A stretch of DNA of 64,000 nucleotides from contig NZ_JAUSUR010000006.1 in NCBI RefSeq assembly GCF_030814225.1, forward strand, positions 211,123 to 275,122. The letters are read 5' to 3'. Every line of letters starts with the position of its first letter. Position 1 is the stretch's first letter. Made by a program: the position numbers and the translations under genes. Positions 51,577-61,800 of the stretch are shown here, piece by piece. The notes under the pieces are model-generated. The model ran no database searches, was not told the origin of the DNA, and worked only from the letters and a program-made list of their open reading frames with translations. Origin of the DNA: Breznakia pachnodae. GTDB taxonomy: Bacteria > Bacillota_I > Bacilli_A > Erysipelotrichales > Erysipelotrichaceae.

Positions 51577-51596
51577 TTTATGCGTGTTTATGCGTG
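51577..51596. promoter_or_regulatory. Tandem direct repeat, probable DeoR operator
   Basis: Two back-to-back perfect copies of TTTATGCGTG (51577-51586, 51587-51596), just upstream of the -35 box of the Gfo/Idh promoter. DeoR-family regulators often bind direct repeats; the DeoR gene is adjacent. Confidence 0.6.
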
Positions 51597-51648
51597 TTTT
51601 GAATAATAAAATAATGCAGTTTCACTTCGATAAAACTACACTTGTTTC

Positions 51649-52344
51649 CTATTCATCAGTAATAATCATTGATATTTCATCATAGTCACATATTTTATAC
51701 TTTGATTTTCGTTTTATTTTTTCCTGCGTACTTAATGCAATAGTTGTATCAGAAATTTCAACAAATTTTCGTTTTATACTTACTTCCTCTAAATATGGTG
51801 CAGTAATTCCATACTTCTTATCAACAGCATAGACACCTAAAAAACATACATCAGGGTTATATCTTGATGCTTGCTCTACTGCTATCTCACCTACTGTAGT
51901 TAAAGATTCATTTAGATAATCTCCACCTAATAGAATTACTTTCACATTTACATGATTTCGTAATTCATTAGCAATTGGAAAACTATTTGTAAGAATTGTT
52001 AGTTTATAATTGATGGGAATAATAGAAGCTAACATCTTATTTGTTGATCCTCCATCTAACACAATAAACTGCCCTTCATTAATATACTTCAATCCTTCTT
52101 TAGCCATCTCATATTTCTTACTGCGATTCACTCGTTCTCTTTGATTATAATCAGGTACTGGTAAATTGTAAGGGAGTGCACCACCAAAAACACGACGAAC
52201 CATACACTTTTCTTCTAATTCATTTAAGTCACGTCTTACTGTATCTTTTGAGATACTAAACTTATCAGATAAATCATTTACCATGACTTTTCCAAACTCA
52301 TGCAATTCATTTAAAATAATCTGTTGGCGTTCTTCTTTCAACAT
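51649..52344 (-). CDS. DeoR-family sugar regulator
   Basis: A 231-residue regulator with an N-terminal winged helix-turn-helix (about 1-57; MVNDLSDKFSISKDTVRRDL) and a C-terminal DeoRC sugar-phosphate sensor domain (about 75-228; VLDGGSTNKML). It lies between two sugar operons: a terminator precedes it and the repeat-bearing promoter of the Gfo/Idh operon follows. The ligand is probably a sugar phosphate made by one of these pathways. The direct repeats at 51577-51596 are the likely target. Confidence 0.9.
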   Translation of the reverse strand: MLKEERQQIILNELHEFGKVMVNDLSDKFSISKDTVRRDLNELEEKCMVRRVFGGALPYNLPVPDYNQRERVNRSKKYEMAKEGLKYINEGQFIVLDGGSTNKMLASIIPINYKLTILTNSFPIANELRNHVNVKVILLGGDYLNESLTTVGEIAVEQASRYNPDVCFLGVYAVDKKYGITAPYLEEVSIKRKFVEISDTTIALSTQEKIKRKSKYKICDYDEISMIITDE

Positions 52345-52409
52345 AGATACTACCTCTTACTTATAAAATCATAGTATCATAGTTCTTTATTTTAAAAAAG
52401 AAAAGCATC

Positions 52410-52437
52410 AAAAAACACTTTATACAAAGTGTTTTTT
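52410..52437 (-). terminator. Terminator after the SIS isomerase gene
   Basis: Stem AAAAAACACTTT / AAAGTGTTTTTT with a 4-base loop. It ends the galactitol-type PTS operon directly after the SIS gene and before the DeoR gene. Confidence 0.88.
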
Positions 52438-52441
52438 AGGG

Positions 52442-53002
52442 TTATTCAAAATCTGCGTGACGTTTGAACATAGAATCTGATGTTTCATTCATTTGATCCA
52501 TTAAGGTTAATATAATTGCATCAAAACTTAGAAATGCTAGTTGTTCGAATGCAGAACCCATTGGTTGCGAGAAACTATCTTCATCACGTTCATTATCATC
52601 TTTGGTTGTTCCTGGTAATACTAATACTGCACTTGCCAGTTTAGCAATCGTAGAATCTTGTTTCATTGTAATCAATGCTACATCAACGCCACTGTTACTT
52701 GCTTTTGCAGCTAAACTTTTCAGGCTTCCTGTTTCTCCAGAACCTGAGCATATTATCAGTAAGTCACCTTCGTGTGAGTGTGGTGAACTGATTTCACCAA
52801 CAATGCTTACTGAGAATCCAAGATGCATTAAACGATTGGCAAATGCCTGAATCGCAATTCCTGAACGACCTGCACCAGACAGGAAGATATGCTTCGCTGC
52901 TTTGATCTGTCTAATAAATGTTTCTGCTTGTGTATCTTCAATTTTACTAGCATTATTAGTTAGTTCTTGAAGAATACTCAATGTATTTTCTTTTACACCC
53001 AT
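52442..53002 (-). CDS. SIS-domain sugar-phosphate isomerase, HxlB-like
   Basis: A 186-residue single-SIS-domain protein close to 6-phospho-3-hexuloisomerase. It has FLSGAGRSGIAIQAFANRLM, then VGEISSPHSHEGDLL and ICSGSGETGSL. It could interconvert keto- and aldo-sugar phosphates, for example hexulose-6-P or arabinose-5-P/ribulose-5-P. I start it at the ATG at 53002, one base after the SDR stop, because family alignment begins there; the frame to 53026 is 8 residues longer. Last gene of the operon. No hexulose-phosphate synthase is present, so formaldehyde fixation is unlikely. Confidence 0.82.
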   Translation of the reverse strand: MGVKENTLSILQELTNNASKIEDTQAETFIRQIKAAKHIFLSGAGRSGIAIQAFANRLMHLGFSVSIVGEISSPHSHEGDLLIICSGSGETGSLKSLAAKASNSGVDVALITMKQDSTIAKLASAVLVLPGTTKDDNERDEDSFSQPMGSAFEQLAFLSFDAIILTLMDQMNETSDSMFKRHADFE

Positions 53003-53003
53003 A

Positions 53004-53756
53004 CTATGCAATTGTTCTTCCACCATCTAATAAGATAGTTTGCCCTTGAATATATGAGTTAGCAGGATCTGCTAAGAATAATGTAAGGTTTGCAACATCT
53101 TCTACTGTTCCTAAACGGCGTACTGGAATTTTATCCAACACTGCACGTAAACTTTCTTCCGTAGGATAGTTTACTCTCATCATTTTTCCTGAATCAATTA
53201 GTCTAGGCGCAATAATATTTACATTAACACCCTTAGGTCCTAATTCTTTTGCAAGTCCTCTCATAAGTCCTTCACCACCAGCTTTTGATGCTGGATAAGA
53301 TACTCCACCACCAGTACCACTTAGTGCAGAACCTGAACTAATATATACCATTGAACCATTGTTTGTAAGGAAGTCATTATAGAATGCCTTAACAGTATTA
53401 AATAGTCCTGATAAATTAATGTTCAATGTTTTATTCCATTCTTCAAACGTAATATTATCTACTTTGTTTGCAAATGCTACTCCTGCATTTAAAACTAAGA
53501 TATCAATTCTTCCAAATTCTTCAAATACACGTTCACGTACATGAACAAGTGCTTCTGGATTGGAAACATCAGTTTGAACAAATATCGATCTCTGATATTT
53601 TGTTGTTATTTCATTTGCTGTTTCTTCACCTTTTTCTGCATCATAATCTACAATTACTGTATTTGCACCTTCTTGTGCAAATTGCTCTGCAATTCCTTTT
53701 CCTATTCCATTTGCTGCTCCTGTAATAAGTGCAACTTTACCGTCAAATTTTCCCAT
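53004..53756 (-). CDS. Short-chain dehydrogenase/reductase
   Basis: A 250-residue classical SDR. The cofactor motif is TGAANGIGKG (about residues 12-21). An NAG-type motif is LVLNAGVAF. The catalytic triad region is ISSGSALSG with SYPASKAGG (Tyr about 152, Lys about 156). It ends in GQTILLDGGRTIA. The Asp in VIVDYDAEKG favours NAD(H). Encoded between Rpe and the SIS isomerase, it is a good candidate for a polyol or polyol-phosphate dehydrogenase feeding a ketose phosphate. This is inference from context. Confidence 0.9.
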   Translation of the reverse strand: MGKFDGKVALITGAANGIGKGIAEQFAQEGANTVIVDYDAEKGEETANEITTKYQRSIFVQTDVSNPEALVHVRERVFEEFGRIDILVLNAGVAFANKVDNITFEEWNKTLNINLSGLFNTVKAFYNDFLTNNGSMVYISSGSALSGTGGGVSYPASKAGGEGLMRGLAKELGPKGVNVNIIAPRLIDSGKMMRVNYPTEESLRAVLDKIPVRRLGTVEDVANLTLFLADPANSYIQGQTILLDGGRTIA

Positions 53757-53774
53757 TGTAATATTTCCTTTCTG

Positions 53775-54419
53775 TTAACTAATCGCTTCTCTTAATTTTT
53801 GATACTGAACACTAGGATCATTTGAGAATAAGAACCCACCAACAACGATTAATTCTGCACCTGCATCTTTACATTGCTTTGCAATTGCATCATTTACTCC
53901 ACCATCTACTTCAATCTGAATTGGTCGATCACCAATCAGTTGTTTGGTGTGTCTGATTTTTTCTAAACTTTGTTCAATGAACTTCTCCCCCTTATGTCCT
54001 GGATTGATTGTCATAACCAAAATATAGTCCAAATCATCTAATAGATATTCTAATTCCTCTGGTCTGGTAGAAGGAGTAATTGCTACTCCTGCTTTTCTAC
54101 CACTACCTTTTATTTTTTTAATTAATCTATGAATATGAGGTGTTGCCTCATAATGAACACAAATCATTTCCACCCCAGCATCCAAAACGCTGTCTATGTG
54201 ATCAAATGGATGATCAACCATCATATGCACATCAAATATCATATTGGTTCTTTTCTTTAAATCATTGATTTGAATATCGCCAAATGCGATATTTGGAACA
54301 AAGTTTCCATCCATCATATCTACATGTAATATTGTTGTTTTTTCATTTTTTAAAAATTCTAATTCGTCATTTAAGTTACCTAAATCGGCTCCAAAAATTG
54401 ATGGTAATATCTCCGCCAT
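53775..54419 (-). CDS. rpe: Ribulose-phosphate 3-epimerase
   Basis: A 214-residue TIM-barrel epimerase with the metal and catalytic motifs HVDMMDGNFVPN (about 33-44), FDVHMMV (about 64-70) and IEVDGGVND (about 172-180). It interconverts D-ribulose-5-P and D-xylulose-5-P, or in paralogues D-allulose-6-P and fructose-6-P. Linkage to PTS and dehydrogenase genes suggests a pathway-specific copy rather than the housekeeping one. AAAGGGG precedes the ATG. Confidence 0.92.
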   Translation of the reverse strand: MAEILPSIFGADLGNLNDELEFLKNEKTTILHVDMMDGNFVPNIAFGDIQINDLKKRTNMIFDVHMMVDHPFDHIDSVLDAGVEMICVHYEATPHIHRLIKKIKGSGRKAGVAITPSTRPEELEYLLDDLDYILVMTINPGHKGEKFIEQSLEKIRHTKQLIGDRPIQIEVDGGVNDAIAKQCKDAGAELIVVGGFLFSNDPSVQYQKLREAIS

Positions 54420-54445
54420 ATATTTCCCCTTTCAATAGCTGTTTA

Positions 54446-55696
54446 CTAAATAATTGTACTAATCCAATATGCAATAATTTCCCATGGACCAGTTAATACA
54501 AAGTCTGAACCTAAACCATTCAATTCTACTCCAGCACCTTGTAAGAACTGTGTAGCTCCTGGTGCAACATAAGCTGCAAGATACATTACTACGATACTAA
54601 ATACAGTTGTTGAAATAATTGTACGTAGGATGTTTCCTTTACTAGCCATTGCTGTCATTGTTGTCATATAAATAATTGAAGTTAAAATTCCAATTGGGAA
54701 TAATTGAATTCCTGGTAATACCAATGCAGCAAGCATTGTTAATGGAATACTAATTACAGTAGCTGTTACTGTTGCTGGATCTCCAAGTGCAAGTGCACAG
54801 TCCATTCCAATATTAAGTTCTGCATCATCACCCATTTGTTTTACCATATATTCTTTGGCTTTAATTCCTATTGGTGATAGTCCTTCCATAAGTACTGATA
54901 CCATCTTAGGAAGTAATACCATAACTGCAGCTACTCCCATAGCCATTGCTACTAAACCTTCTACTGGTTGAGAAGTAAGAAGTCCAAGAATTAATCCAAC
55001 AAGTACCCCAATAATTGCTGGTTCTCCAAATACTCCTAATCTTGCCTGTAGTTTATCTAAACTAACATCCAGTTTGTTAAGTCCTGGAATGAAATCAATA
55101 ATCTTATTAATTAACCATGCAAATGGAAGTGTCCACCCTGTATGAATGATTGTTGTACAAGTTGTTTCTTCTAATCCATAATATTCTTGCCATTTTGGAG
55201 CAATTAAATCTCCAATAAATAATGCAGCCACCGATAATAGAACTGTTACTGCTAGTCCTAGGAAGAAATTATTAAATAAGAAGTATACTAATGCACCTGG
55301 AACTAAGAAATGCATGTAATTCCAAATATCTACATTTAATGTTTTTGTTAATTTCATACGTACTAGTGCTAAGTTTAGTACGATACCAATTGGAACTGCA
55401 AGTCCTGCAAATGGTGCCATCCAAGATGCTGCTCCTACTGCAGACCATCCAATATCCATAATTGTAAATCCTGATCCCATTTCACCATAATAAGTAATGG
55501 CTGGATCTAATGTTGAACTAAGTAATCCTACTACTAGTGATAATCCAATAAATCCAATTCCTACTGTAATTCCTGCTTTGATTGCAGGACCAGGTTTCAT
55601 TCTAAATACAAGTCCTAAGACAAAGATTACTAATGGTAATACGGCAGATGCCCCCATGTTTGTAATTGTCTGCATTATATTCATTAATGTATCCAT
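54446..55696 (-). CDS. PTS galactitol-type EIIC
   Basis: A 416-residue polytopic permease of the EIIC-Gat family (start DTLMNIMQTITNMGAS, then FVLGLVFRMKPGPAIKAGIT; about ten membrane segments). It forms the sugar channel for the separate EIIB and EIIA. Gat-family permeases carry galactitol and related polyols such as pentitols. Its 3' end lies 26 bases before rpe. An AAAAGGAG ribosome site precedes the ATG. Confidence 0.9.
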   Translation of the reverse strand: MDTLMNIMQTITNMGASAVLPLVIFVLGLVFRMKPGPAIKAGITVGIGFIGLSLVVGLLSSTLDPAITYYGEMGSGFTIMDIGWSAVGAASWMAPFAGLAVPIGIVLNLALVRMKLTKTLNVDIWNYMHFLVPGALVYFLFNNFFLGLAVTVLLSVAALFIGDLIAPKWQEYYGLEETTCTTIIHTGWTLPFAWLINKIIDFIPGLNKLDVSLDKLQARLGVFGEPAIIGVLVGLILGLLTSQPVEGLVAMAMGVAAVMVLLPKMVSVLMEGLSPIGIKAKEYMVKQMGDDAELNIGMDCALALGDPATVTATVISIPLTMLAALVLPGIQLFPIGILTSIIYMTTMTAMASKGNILRTIISTTVFSIVVMYLAAYVAPGATQFLQGAGVELNGLGSDFVLTGPWEIIAYWISTII

Positions 55697-55753
55697 ATTA
55701 TATATATTCTCCTTTTTTTACTTTAGTATTTATTTCCCTTTCCCTGCTCCAAT

Positions 55754-56056
55754 TTAACTATTTGCTATTTCTAACAATACTTCTTTTAATTGTTCTACTA
55801 ATTTTTCTTGTCTGATTCCAGTAATAAAAGCCGAAATACTCATATGACGTACACCTAAGTCTTCTTTAAAATTGTTTGTTGTTAAGACTAGATCTTTTCC
55901 TTCCAGTTGACCACGAAGTTCAACCATACTGCTTTTACTGATTTTATAATTTAATCCTAATTCTTCACATATCTTTTTAACTTCATCAGCTGCTAGTGTA
56001 GAGGTTGCAACTCCACTACCACATGCTACCAGAATGTTAATTGCTTCTTTTCTCAT
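55754..56056 (-). CDS. PTS galactitol-type EIIB
   Basis: A 100-residue EIIB domain with the phospho-accepting Cys12 in VACGSGVATSTLAADEV. It hands phosphate from EIIA to the sugar on EIIC. Encoded between EIIA (89-base gap) and EIIC (57-base gap). AAAGGAGA precedes the ATG. Confidence 0.93.
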   Translation of the reverse strand: MRKEAINILVACGSGVATSTLAADEVKKICEELGLNYKISKSSMVELRGQLEGKDLVLTTNNFKEDLGVRHMSISAFITGIRQEKLVEQLKEVLLEIANS

Positions 56057-56145
56057 GTTTTTCTCCTTTACATATATCTGTAATCTTCATCAAATAATTC
56101 TAAATCCATGGCTTTTAAAACGATCTGATAAAGAGACATACCAAC

Positions 56146-56622
56146 TTAATTCTTGTCTTCTTTATTACAATATTCTTCAATAACTTCAACAATTGCTGCT
56201 GTGCTATTTGTTTTCTCAATAATATCAATTACTTCTTTACACTGAATCATATTAATAAATTCTCTCAATACAACTAAATGTGAATTACTTTCTTTTAATC
56301 CCAATAAGAAGAATGTCTTTACATCTACTTCAGTACTTGCATCATCCATTTTTCTCATCTTTACTGGTTTCTTTAATGTTAAGGCAACAATAAAGTCTTT
56401 CTTTATTACATCAGGATTTGCATGCGGAATTGCTACTGCATATTCTTCCATATCTAATCCTGTTGGAAATTCATTTTCTCTTTTCGTTAATGCGTGGTAA
56501 TAATCTTTTTCCACAAATCCTTCTTTATATAGTTTCTCTGCGCAATCGTAGAATAACTGATCACGGTTATGATATTCTCTTTGTAACCAAATAAGGCTCT
56601 CATCTAAATAGTCTGTTATCAT
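56146..56622 (-). CDS. PTS EIIA, galactitol/fructose type
   Basis: A 158-residue PTS_EIIA_2 domain with the active His67 in AVAIPHANPDV. It accepts phosphate from HPr and passes it to the EIIB at 55754-56056. It begins 12 bases after the PRD regulator, showing a single operon. AAAGGAG precedes the ATG. Confidence 0.92.
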   Translation of the reverse strand: MITDYLDESLIWLQREYHNRDQLFYDCAEKLYKEGFVEKDYYHALTKRENEFPTGLDMEEYAVAIPHANPDVIKKDFIVALTLKKPVKMRKMDDASTEVDVKTFFLLGLKESNSHLVVLREFINMIQCKEVIDIIEKTNSTAAIVEVIEEYCNKEDKN

Positions 56623-56634
56623 CTTTCTTCTCCT

Positions 56635-58692
56635 TTAAATTCTATATAATACATCCAGAACAGCTTCATCAGAATCTGCACTGTATAATTCTTCTAATAA
56701 TTGTTCATTTCTTGCTAGTTTCATTACCTGATTTAATGCTGTTAAATGATCCAATCCTTCAACAACAGAGATCGTTACAAATACCTGCGGGATGTGTAAA
56801 TCATCAGGTTTATTTTTTATAAGTAGTAAACTCATTCCCAAATCCAGTGAACCATATCTTGCTTCCAAGTGTGGTATCGCTATTTTTTGATTTAGAATAA
56901 TATGTGGTGTTGATTCTTTGAACACTTCTACTAACTTGTCTTGGTATGCTTTTGTAATCTTTTCACTTTCAAGTAAGAGATTACTAGATTTTACAACCGC
57001 ATCCTTCCAATCATCCACATCATCAATTATGCTAATCCCCCCAACTTTTACCAAGTCGGCAAGATTCACTCCATTTTTTTGTGTTACTGGTTTTTCTTTT
57101 GGTTGTTTAATATCAACTGTTTTGTTGTTGAGCAGATGATAGAGTTCCTCTTTCAATCTGCTTTCATCAAAGTTATCCTTCATACTATCACGAATCAGTT
57201 TCACCGCACTTTCAATGTCAACTGCTGTTATTTCTGTATCATATAATGTACTCATTACTCGTTTCTTCAGATAGTATTTTTCTTCTTCACTCATAATCTC
57301 ATTCACAATAAACAATGGTTTGTTTGTTGTTAACTGAATTGATGAGAATACAATACTGTATTCTTTATCAAAACTTTCAAATGAGCGTTTCGACATTGCT
57401 GGATAGAAAACAAATTCTGGAAATATATTAATCAGGTTTGATTTCATCAGGTTTGACATTGACACTCCACTCTGGCAAACCACAACTGCATATGTTCTCT
57501 TATGATTAATTAGTTGATTTCTTTCCTCATCAACTAATGTCCCCCCCATAAATAATGTTATATAAGCTATTTCATTATCTGGGATTGTACACCCTAAATA
57601 TGTTTCCACTGGTGAAATCGACTGTGATACAAGTGTATTGATTGCTCCAAATCCTTTACTTACCTTATCCAATATATCGTAACTAGTAGTTAGATTATAT
57701 TTGATACGATAGTATGCTGGTTTGAAATGACTTAGCAGTCGTTCCAATAGAACTTCTTTATTACTGATGTCAATCAACGAATTTCTTTCAAATTCAAGAA
57801 TAAATTCTTCCAGCGCATCTCTTAACTTTGTCAATTCCTTACTATCCAATACTTCTTTCTTAATTGCATTTGAAGTTAATAAGTGAAGTGTCATATACAA
57901 CAGTTCGGATTGTGGTATATCTTCAAACTCACTTAATATAATTTTAGATGCTTCATATTCATCGGTATCAGATAACTCACTTGATTCAATAAAGAAGTTT
58001 TTCGCTACATACGATTTCTTAGTAATCCTTGTAAGTATTGCCTTTAAGTAATAGATTAATAAGATAAAATGATAATCCGTAAAATGTAGTGAGAGTACAT
58101 CTTCTACATTTTGAACTGTTGCCTCCAATGCTGCATACTCTTCATTGCTGAGGTTCATAACCTCACTCAACTGACCTTCCCCACTGTTTTCCAACATATA
58201 TTGAATTGCTTTCATAAACATTGAGCGTTTATCCCATTCATTACCTTTTATGAAATATCCGTCAACCTTTGAATTCACAATACTTAATTTAACATTTGCT
58301 TTTTTAAATATTTCATCGCATTTTTTCATATCCGTAAGTACGGTATTTTTACTAACCCCTAATTCATAGGAGAAATAATCGAGTGATAATGGTTCGTTTC
58401 GTAACAGTATCTGAATAATAATTGCATATACTCGTTCTACTTGTGAGTATACATAACCATGATCCGCATTTGTTAAACTGGTAAACCATTTAATAATTTC
58501 ATCATTTATGTAATACTTTCCACTTGTCTTTCTAATTTTACTGACTTTATTTAATGCTAATTCATCATTGATTTGTGAAATACTATATTCGATCTGACGT
58601 TTTGATAATCCAAAATCATCAATTATTTTTTCCACTGATGTTGGGCTTTGTTTAATCAAACAATTCAGAATCGATGTATTACGTTCGTTCAT
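56635..58692 (-). CDS. MtlR/BglG-type PRD transcriptional regulator with EIIB and EIIA domains
   Basis: A 685-residue activator. Domains in order: two N-terminal helix-turn-helix regions (about 5-60 and 85-145), two PRDs (about 180-285 and 295-400), an EIIB-Gat-like domain (about 408-495; VVCQSGVSMSNLMKSNL) and a C-terminal EIIA (about 540-680; His in QKIAIPHLEARYG). Phosphorylation by HPr and the PTS controls activity. It leads the galactitol-type PTS operon, so it senses that transporter's load. GAAAGGAGG precedes the ATG. The palindrome at 58778-58793 is a candidate target. Confidence 0.9.
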   Translation of the reverse strand: MNERNTSILNCLIKQSPTSVEKIIDDFGLSKRQIEYSISQINDELALNKVSKIRKTSGKYYINDEIIKWFTSLTNADHGYVYSQVERVYAIIIQILLRNEPLSLDYFSYELGVSKNTVLTDMKKCDEIFKKANVKLSIVNSKVDGYFIKGNEWDKRSMFMKAIQYMLENSGEGQLSEVMNLSNEEYAALEATVQNVEDVLSLHFTDYHFILLIYYLKAILTRITKKSYVAKNFFIESSELSDTDEYEASKIILSEFEDIPQSELLYMTLHLLTSNAIKKEVLDSKELTKLRDALEEFILEFERNSLIDISNKEVLLERLLSHFKPAYYRIKYNLTTSYDILDKVSKGFGAINTLVSQSISPVETYLGCTIPDNEIAYITLFMGGTLVDEERNQLINHKRTYAVVVCQSGVSMSNLMKSNLINIFPEFVFYPAMSKRSFESFDKEYSIVFSSIQLTTNKPLFIVNEIMSEEEKYYLKKRVMSTLYDTEITAVDIESAVKLIRDSMKDNFDESRLKEELYHLLNNKTVDIKQPKEKPVTQKNGVNLADLVKVGGISIIDDVDDWKDAVVKSSNLLLESEKITKAYQDKLVEVFKESTPHIILNQKIAIPHLEARYGSLDLGMSLLLIKNKPDDLHIPQVFVTISVVEGLDHLTALNQVMKLARNEQLLEELYSADSDEAVLDVLYRI

Positions 58693-58777
58693 GATTATTT
58701 CCTCCTTTCATAATTCTATAATAAAGCATGGATGGAAACTTATCTATACTCTTTAATCACAAAAAATGTTTTCATTT

Positions 58778-58793
58778 ACACAAAAATTTGTGT
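58778..58793. promoter_or_regulatory. Palindrome upstream of the PRD regulator operon
   Basis: Perfect inverted repeat ACACAAA-aa-TTTGTGT in the leader of the PTS operon, about 85 bases before the regulator ATG. Likely operator; the binding protein is not identified. Confidence 0.5.
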
Positions 58794-58810
58794 TCATTTG
58801 TAAACAAGCA

Positions 58811-58836
58811 CAAAAAAAGCCTTTAAATAAAGGCTT
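58811..58836 (-). terminator. Terminator of the 1030-residue surface protein gene
   Basis: Stem AAGCCTTTA / TAAAGGCTT, tiny loop. On the minus strand it is followed by a run of T residues. Confidence 0.85.
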
Positions 58837-58844
58837 TTCAAATT

Positions 58845-61800
58845 CTAGTTATTTGTCTTGTGATACTTTTTGTGATATCCATATACACCAATTACAGCCA
58901 TTGCAAAGCCTAACATTACAAGCAAGTTTACTATGTTTGTAGTATCTCCGGTGCTAGGACTTGCTGGTTTAGTTACCTGTGGTGTAGTTGATGTTGGTGG
59001 CGTTGGTTTCGATGGAGTTGGAGGTATAACACTTGGTTTCTTAATTGTCTCCTTTGTCCATTTTGCATACACAATTACATCTTCAGTAAGTGGAGTTGTA
59101 AAATCATACTCTACTATAAATAATGTATCTGTATACCAACCTTCAAATTTATATCCATCTTCTCTAGGATCTGCTGGTTTCGTACCTGCTGTATTTTCAA
59201 GTACTGTTTGATCAGCTACCTGTTCACCATATCCCTGCATATCAAAACTTAAGGTATAGTATTCTTTTTCTGGTTGAATTACTATTTCCCATTTTGCATA
59301 TACAGTTGTATTTTTTGTGATGACTTTTGTGAAATCATATTCTGTAGTAAAAGTTGTATCTGTATACCAACCTTTGAATGCATAACCAGCTTCACTAGGG
59401 TCTGCTGGTTTGGTTGGAGTTTTATTCTCTGCAACAATCTGTTGAGGAACCTGCGTACCATGACCTTGCATATCAAAATCTAATGTATAAGTTTCTTCAG
59501 CACGCCATTTTGCATATAATGTGACATCCTTGGTAACTGTATCAGTATCAAAGTCCCATTCACTTCCTGCATAAGTATCATCTTCATACCAGCCATCAAA
59601 AACAAATCCATCTTTTTGAGGTTCTGAAGCAGGAACTGTTCCTAAATTACCATTTACATTTTTCAAAATTATTTGAGTAATAAAATGATCATCACAATTT
59701 TCTTTTGGACTTCCTCCCATTAAATCAAAATCTAAGTGGAACTCATCCAATCTCCACTGTGCAACATATGTCTGTTTACGACATGTATAATCTGCATTTA
59801 CATCTTTTAAATCACTTATTAATTTATCATTCTGCCATCCAACAAATCCATAATCAGTTGGACCAGTTAATGTATTTCTTGTGAATGTTTTATTTACATC
59901 ATATATAGGATCTCCTGATGATGTAAATGTAGGTGGGTTGTTAATTTTATAAAACTGACCTGGATAAGCCAATGATTCAATTCCACCTTCTGTTTCTACA
60001 TTGAAACGACTTGACCATGCTCCAGTACCTGGATCAAACTTTGTCCAATAGATTTCTACTGATCCTGCATTTGGATAATATGGATTTTCTGGTGTTAAAC
60101 TTTCTCTTGGATAACCTCTAACATCTTCCAATACTCCTGTTATCGTACGAGGATCATTGGTACGTAACATTTCATCAATTCTTGGACTTGGGATATATGC
60201 ACTGTTTACTTGTGTATGACCAGCTGCTCCTGCACTTCCAAAGGTGATAGGTTTAGCATCTCCAACACTTGCATATGATGGCATTGTATCTCCAGCCTTA
60301 TAGAAATCAACAAAGATATTCTCTAATACTACAAGTGCATTACGAGTATCATCATCTGGAATAAACTTTTGTCCATTATCATAACCAACATTTCCATTGT
60401 TTCCAACATTCGCTGTTACTGTAACTTTAGTAGCGACATTCTGTTGAATAGAACTTGCGCCTGTTGATGTATTATCTACAAAAATATTATTTGCTACTTT
60501 TGCTGAATTCACTGCATTTGTAGCACCACTAATTCCAATTGCTCCACCACCATATGAAGTCGCATTTTTATTTTGATAGAAAGTATTGTGAGAAATCGTT
60601 GATGTTGGTGCTCCATAGGTCTGAATCGCTCCACCAACTGCAGTTGGAGATCCAACTGCATTGGCAACATTCTGCACAAATGTATTGTTATAAACATTTG
60701 CTACTGTTACACCATCATTTGTTGCTTCAATTAGCATAGCACCGCCATTATCAGCAGCTATATTTCCTGTAAAGTTACATCCTGCAATTGTAATATTTCC
60801 TGTATATGATGCATCATTGTTCTTTATTGCTATTGCTCCTCCATCTGAAAGGTTATTATTTCCATTTGCTTTATTTCCTTCAAATACTGAATCCAATATT
60901 TGAACATCTCCACCTCTTAAATGATAAATACCGATAGCACCACCAACATTGTTTGTTGTTGAGTTATTCAAAAAATATGAGTTTTTAACTGTTAAATTAA
61001 TATTGGCACCATCATGTCTAGTAGCAATTGCTCCACCCATACCTGTAGCTAAATTATTATTTTCAAATGTTGAATTTTCAATAACTGCTACTGCATTTGA
61101 AGAAATTTGAACTCCTCCACCAATTCCATATTGACCATTCGTATTACTATTATAGAAATAGGTATTACTAATATTAACAATATGAGATGTAGTGGTTTCA
61201 TCATATAACATAGGTCCTAACCCACTTAAGAAATTACATGAATCAACCGTTAATGTTCCTGTTGATTTATTTCTTAGTGATGATTCTTTCACTGTATCAA
61301 ATGTTACATTCTCAAAAGTTACATTTCCTGTCCCACTTATCTCTATAGCTGTCTTAGGTAAATTCTTAATTGTCATATTACGAAACGTAATCGTACCAGA
61401 ACCGTTATGAGTTAGTTTAAACAACGTAGTACCTAAAGCTGCACTTCCTTCCAGGGTCTGATTTTTTCCATCAATAATAATTGAACGATTATCGTCTGGT
61501 TGTGTTGTTAATGTAACTCCCGTAGTTGTCGTAAGTAATTCATTGATAAACGTTTGTGTAAATAATAATTCATCATTATTACTTGCGGCATCAAAAGTAT
61601 CACTGAAACCACTTATTGAACTAACGTCAACAAGTGCTCTCATACTTAGTTTTTTTGGTTCTGTAGTAGTTTCTGCATCTGTAACATCTTCTACCACATC
61701 TTCCAATATTTCTTCTGATTCTACCTCTTCCGTCTCTATAGAATCATCAAGAATAATTTCTTCTGTTTCTTCTAAATCTTCTATTTCTTCAATCTTCTCT

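Noticed and set aside
52442..54419. Ribulose-monophosphate formaldehyde pathway from HxlB plus Rpe
   Set aside because: No hexulose-6-phosphate synthase (HxlA) is present; the TIM-barrel protein here has Rpe motifs.
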